From Prevotella sp. UBA4341 (GTDB lineage Bacteria > Bacteroidota > Bacteroidia > Bacteroidales > Bacteroidaceae): DNA of 6,623 nucleotides. Below, in pieces: positions 4,478 to 6,623 of this stretch; within the stretch, counting starts at the first letter, position 1; each line of letters opens with the position of its first letter. Under the pieces are notes generated by a model. The model had not been told where the DNA came from, did no database searches, and worked only from the letters and a program-made list of their open reading frames with translations. The stretch lies in NCBI GenBank assembly GCA_002393705.1, contig DGTH01000158.1:1-6623 (forward strand), in the 5' to 3' direction. A program made the translations under genes and the position numbers.

Positions 4478-6112
4478 ATGAAGAAGATGTTAAGGACAAT
4501 AAAGGCAATAGGAACAATAGGGACGATGAGTGACTGTAGATGGTTGATGGTACTGGTTTTATCATTTATCATTTATCATTTATCATTTAGCTCTGCAGGA
4601 GCGCAAATCCGACTGAACCTGGGGCAGAACTCGCCCATGCAGAAACTCATCAATGCCGAAATGGCCATTAAGAACCTCTACGTGGATAGTGTCGATGAGA
4701 AGAAGCTCGTGGAGGATGGCATACGAGGCATGCTGAAGAGCCTCGACCCCCACTCGTCGTACTCGACGAAGGACGAGGTAAAGGCCATGCAGGAGTCGCT
4801 GACCGGCAACTTCGAAGGCATCGGCGTGGAGTTTAACATCATCGACGACACGCTGCTCGTCATACAGCCCGTCATGGGTGGTCCGTCGGAGAAGGTGGGC
4901 ATACAGGCCGGCGACCGCATTGTGAGCGTCGATGGCAGTCCGATAGCCGGCGTGAAGAAGTCGAAGGAAGACATTGTCCGCCTGTTACGCGGTCCTAAGG
5001 GCACGAAGGTCGTCTTAGGCGTTGTGCGCCAGGGCATCGGCGAGGAGCTGAAGTTCAAGGTGACACGCGACAAGATTCCCGTGAAGTCGGTCACCGCCAG
5101 ATACATGCTTCGGCCGGGAGTAGGCTACATCCGCATCAGCAGCTTCGGCGCCACGACGTACGACGAGTTCATGAGCAGTCTGAAGCAGCTGCAGAAGGAC
5201 GGCATGAAGAGCCTCGTGCTCGACCTGCAGGAGAACGGTGGCGGCTACCTGAAGGCTGCCGTCGATGTGGCCAACGAGTTCTTGGAGAAGCGTGACCTCA
5301 TTGTCTATACCGACGGGCGCGAACGGGCAGAGTTCCGGGCTCAGGGCGACGGCCACTTCCGCCAGGGCCAGATTGTGGTGCTGGTGGATAGCTACACTGC
5401 CTCAGCCGCCGAGATTGTGACGGGAGCCGTGCAAGACCAGGACCGTGGCGTCGTCGTGGGTCGCCGCACGTTTGGCAAGGGTCTGGTGCAACGCCAGATT
5501 AACCTGCCCGACTCGTCGATGATCCGCCTGACCATAGCCCACTACTACACACCGGCCGGCCGCTGCATACAGAAGCCCTACGAGAAGGGAAAGGGTGACG
5601 ACTACGGCAAGGACATACAGAACCGGCTGCAGAGCGGTGAGCTGATGAGTGCCGACAGCATTCACTTTGCCGACTCGCTGCGCTACTACACGCTGCGCAA
5701 GCACCGACTGGTGTATGGCGGTGGCGGCATCATGCCCGACCACTACGTGCCGTTAGACACCACGTTCTACACGCGCTACCACCGGTCGCTGCAGGCCAAG
5801 AGCCTCATCATCAACGCCAACCTGCGCTACGTCGATGACCACCGGCGCGAGCTGACGGAGCAATACGGCGATGACTTTGCCGTGTTCCAGAAGACCTACG
5901 AGGTGCCGCAGTCGGTCATTGACGGCATTGTGGGCGAAGGCAAGAAACTCGACATACAGCCAAAGGAGGGCGAACTGGAACAGACGCTGCCCTACCTGAA
6001 ACTGCAGCTGAAGGCCCTGGTGGCCCGCGACCTGTGGGGCATGGACGAGTACTTCGCCATTATAAACGAAAGCAACCCGATAGTACAGGAGGCTATCAGG
6101 TTGCTTGAGTAA
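4478..6112 (+). CDS. Exported S41-family C-terminal processing protease with PDZ domain
   Basis: This is a serine protease of the tail-specific (Prc/CtpA) family, expected to act in the periplasm on the C-termini of envelope proteins. From the ATG at 4478 it has 544 residues. A signal peptide ends at about SSAGA-Q (residue 43), with hydrophobic core LMVLVLSFIIYHLSF. A PDZ domain covers about 100-180, with FEGIGVEF (112-119) and GPSEKVGIQAGDRIVSVDG. The S41 core has DLQENGGGYL, TASAAE with nucleophile Ser309, and FGKGLVQ with Lys334 and Gln338; the spacings 25 and 4 match E. coli Prc (Ser452, Lys477, Gln481). A helical C-terminal part follows. The start is uncertain: 4478 (MKK) is preferred, while 4526, 4547 or a TTG at 4460 within the heptamer array are possible. 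Most of the first 40 residues come from repeats. No promoter match lies in the gap, so cotranscription with parE is likely. Confidence 0.9.
   Translation: MKKMLRTIKAIGTIGTMSDCRWLMVLVLSFIIYHLSFSSAGAQIRLNLGQNSPMQKLINAEMAIKNLYVDSVDEKKLVEDGIRGMLKSLDPHSSYSTKDEVKAMQESLTGNFEGIGVEFNIIDDTLLVIQPVMGGPSEKVGIQAGDRIVSVDGSPIAGVKKSKEDIVRLLRGPKGTKVVLGVVRQGIGEELKFKVTRDKIPVKSVTARYMLRPGVGYIRISSFGATTYDEFMSSLKQLQKDGMKSLVLDLQENGGGYLKAAVDVANEFLEKRDLIVYTDGRERAEFRAQGDGHFRQGQIVVLVDSYTASAAEIVTGAVQDQDRGVVVGRRTFGKGLVQRQINLPDSSMIRLTIAHYYTPAGRCIQKPYEKGKGDDYGKDIQNRLQSGELMSADSIHFADSLRYYTLRKHRLVYGGGGIMPDHYVPLDTTFYTRYHRSLQAKSLIINANLRYVDDHRRELTEQYGDDFAVFQKTYEVPQSVIDGIVGEGKKLDIQPKEGELEQTLPYLKLQLKALVARDLWGMDEYFAIINESNPIVQEAIRLLE
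4493..4528 (+). repeat. Degenerate 9-bp repeat x4 coding R/K/G-T/A-I
   Basis: Four imperfect 9-bp units, AGGACAATA, AAGGCAATA, GGAACAATA and GGGACGATG, encode RTI KAI GTI GTM in the N-terminal region of the protease. Only the ninth base and a purine-rich pattern are well kept. The stretch lies between the GAGAAWT and TTTATCA arrays, before the hydrophobic signal-peptide core. Confidence 0.65.
4558..4585 (+). repeat. Heptamer array TTTATCA x4 coding the signal-peptide core
   Basis: Four perfect TTTATCA units (4558-4585) plus a partial TTTA encode most of LSFIIYHLSF, the hydrophobic core of the protease signal peptide. In this orientation the unit has no stop in any frame; its reverse complement TGATAAA would carry stops. 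Confidence 0.95.
6070..6106. terminator. Probable bidirectional terminator hairpin overlapping the protease 3' end
   Basis: The arms 6070-6083 and 6093-6106 form a 14-bp stem (AAGCAACC.GATAG / CTATC.GGTTGCTT) with one C-A mismatch (6078/6098) and a 9-nt loop. Downstream on the plus strand is AT-rich DNA (AACAATTTATTATT); on the minus strand the stem is followed by TCGTTTATAATGG. It lies between the converging protease and gpmI genes, so it could stop both transcripts. Unusually, it lies inside the coding end of the protease (residues ESNPIVQEAIRLL). No long uninterrupted T-tract is present. Confidence 0.6.
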
Positions 6113-6135
6113 CAATTTATTATTAAGAACAGGGA

Positions 6136-6623
6136 TTAGTCCTGAATGAGGCACTCGCCCGTCATGTCGGCAGGCTGAGGCAGCCCCATGATGTGCAGGA
6201 TGCTGGGAGCCACGTCGGCCAGACGACCGTCCTTGACCGTGGCCGAGTTGTTGTTGGTCACGTAGATGAAGGGCACGGGGTTCAGCGAGTGAGCCGTGTT
6301 AGGCGTGCCGTCAGGGTTGATGGCATTGTCGGCATTGCCGTGGTCGGCAATGATGATGGCTTCGTAGTCGTTGGCCTTGGCAGCCTCGATGACGTCGTGG
6401 ACGCACTGGTCAACAGCCCATACGGCCTTGGCAATGGCGTTATAGACACCGGTGTGACCCACCATGTCGCCATTGGCGAAGTTCACCACGATGAAGTCGT
6501 ACTCCTGAGTGTTGATGGCACCTACCAGCTTGTCCTTCACCTCGTAAGCCGACATTTCGGGCTTCAGGTCGTAAGTGGCAACCTTCGGGCTGGGCACGAG
6601 GATGCGGTCCTCACCCTCGAAGG
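6136..6623 (-). CDS. gpmI: 2,3-bisphosphoglycerate-independent phosphoglycerate mutase, C-terminal part
   Basis: This cytoplasmic glycolytic enzyme interconverts 3- and 2-phosphoglycerate with metal ions and without 2,3-bisphosphoglycerate. The visible 162 residues are the C-terminal part of the phosphatase-like domain. They include [28 protein letters not shown] with metal-ligand Asp and His, IADHGNAD with the Asp-His metal pair, and [13 protein letters not shown] with the later ligand His, ending MTGECLIQD. The stop TAA is at 6138-6136. The frame stays open to the window edge ([12 protein letters not shown]), so the GTG at 6597 is an internal Val and the true start is off the window. It converges on the protease gene with 23 bp between stops. 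No repeat insertion is seen. Confidence 0.95.
   Translation of the reverse strand, partial: FEGEDRILVPSPKVATYDLKPEMSAYEVKDKLVGAINTQEYDFIVVNFANGDMVGHTGVYNAIAKAVWAVDQCVHDVIEAAKANDYEAIIIADHGNADNAINPDGTPNTAHSLNPVPFIYVTNNNSATVKDGRLADVAPSILHIMGLPQPADMTGECLIQD

Noticed and set aside
6595..6597. GTG start for the minus-strand gpmI
   Set aside because: The frame continues upstream with gpmI-like residues EGEDRIL to the window edge, so this is an internal valine.

Overview
The window comes from a Bacteroidota genome, most likely Bacteroidales and probably a GC-rich member of Prevotellaceae. The protein families point there: a PG_1098-type methyltransferase, a Bacteroidales-style type IIA topoisomerase B subunit and an S41 C-terminal protease. 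A close match to the Bacteroidota promoter (TTTG, 19 nt, TANNTTTG) lies upstream of the second gene. Genus level is inference.

Layout. On the plus strand: the 3' part of a SAM-dependent methyltransferase gene (2-1096, its start lies off the left edge); a conserved GNAT-like gene (1166-2320) behind a recognisable promoter; a type IIA topoisomerase B subunit, probably parE (2394-4442); and an exported S41/C-terminal processing protease (about 4478-6112). On the minus strand, convergent, is the 3' end of gpmI (6136-6623, its start lies off the right edge). A 14-bp-stem hairpin at the end of the protease gene probably ends transcription from both sides. The genes are housekeeping genes without an obvious shared pathway: RNA modification, acetyl transfer, chromosome decatenation, envelope proteolysis and glycolysis.

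What stands out is a layer of short repeats written over and into these ordinary genes. Four different tandem arrays share a 7-bp unit: CGAGGTG, present in both orientations and forming a long hairpin inside the methyltransferase gene; CAACACC x9 inside the TOPRIM domain of parE; GAGAA(T/A)T x5 across the parE stop and the parE-protease gap; and TTTATCA x4, which encodes the core of the protease signal peptide. Two 9-bp arrays (CCAGRAGCC x13 and a degenerate AGGACAATA-like x4) and two hairpin elements of common architecture (696-726 and 2432-2468) also lie inside reading frames.

Because 7 and 3 are coprime, a heptamer array without stop codons encodes the same 7-residue cycle in all three frames, and any three copies (21 bp) can be gained or lost without a frameshift. 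Every heptamer array inside a gene here is in a stop-free orientation, while the one between genes is in an orientation that closes all three frames. This repeat layer, rather than any single gene, is the candidate undescribed system in the window.
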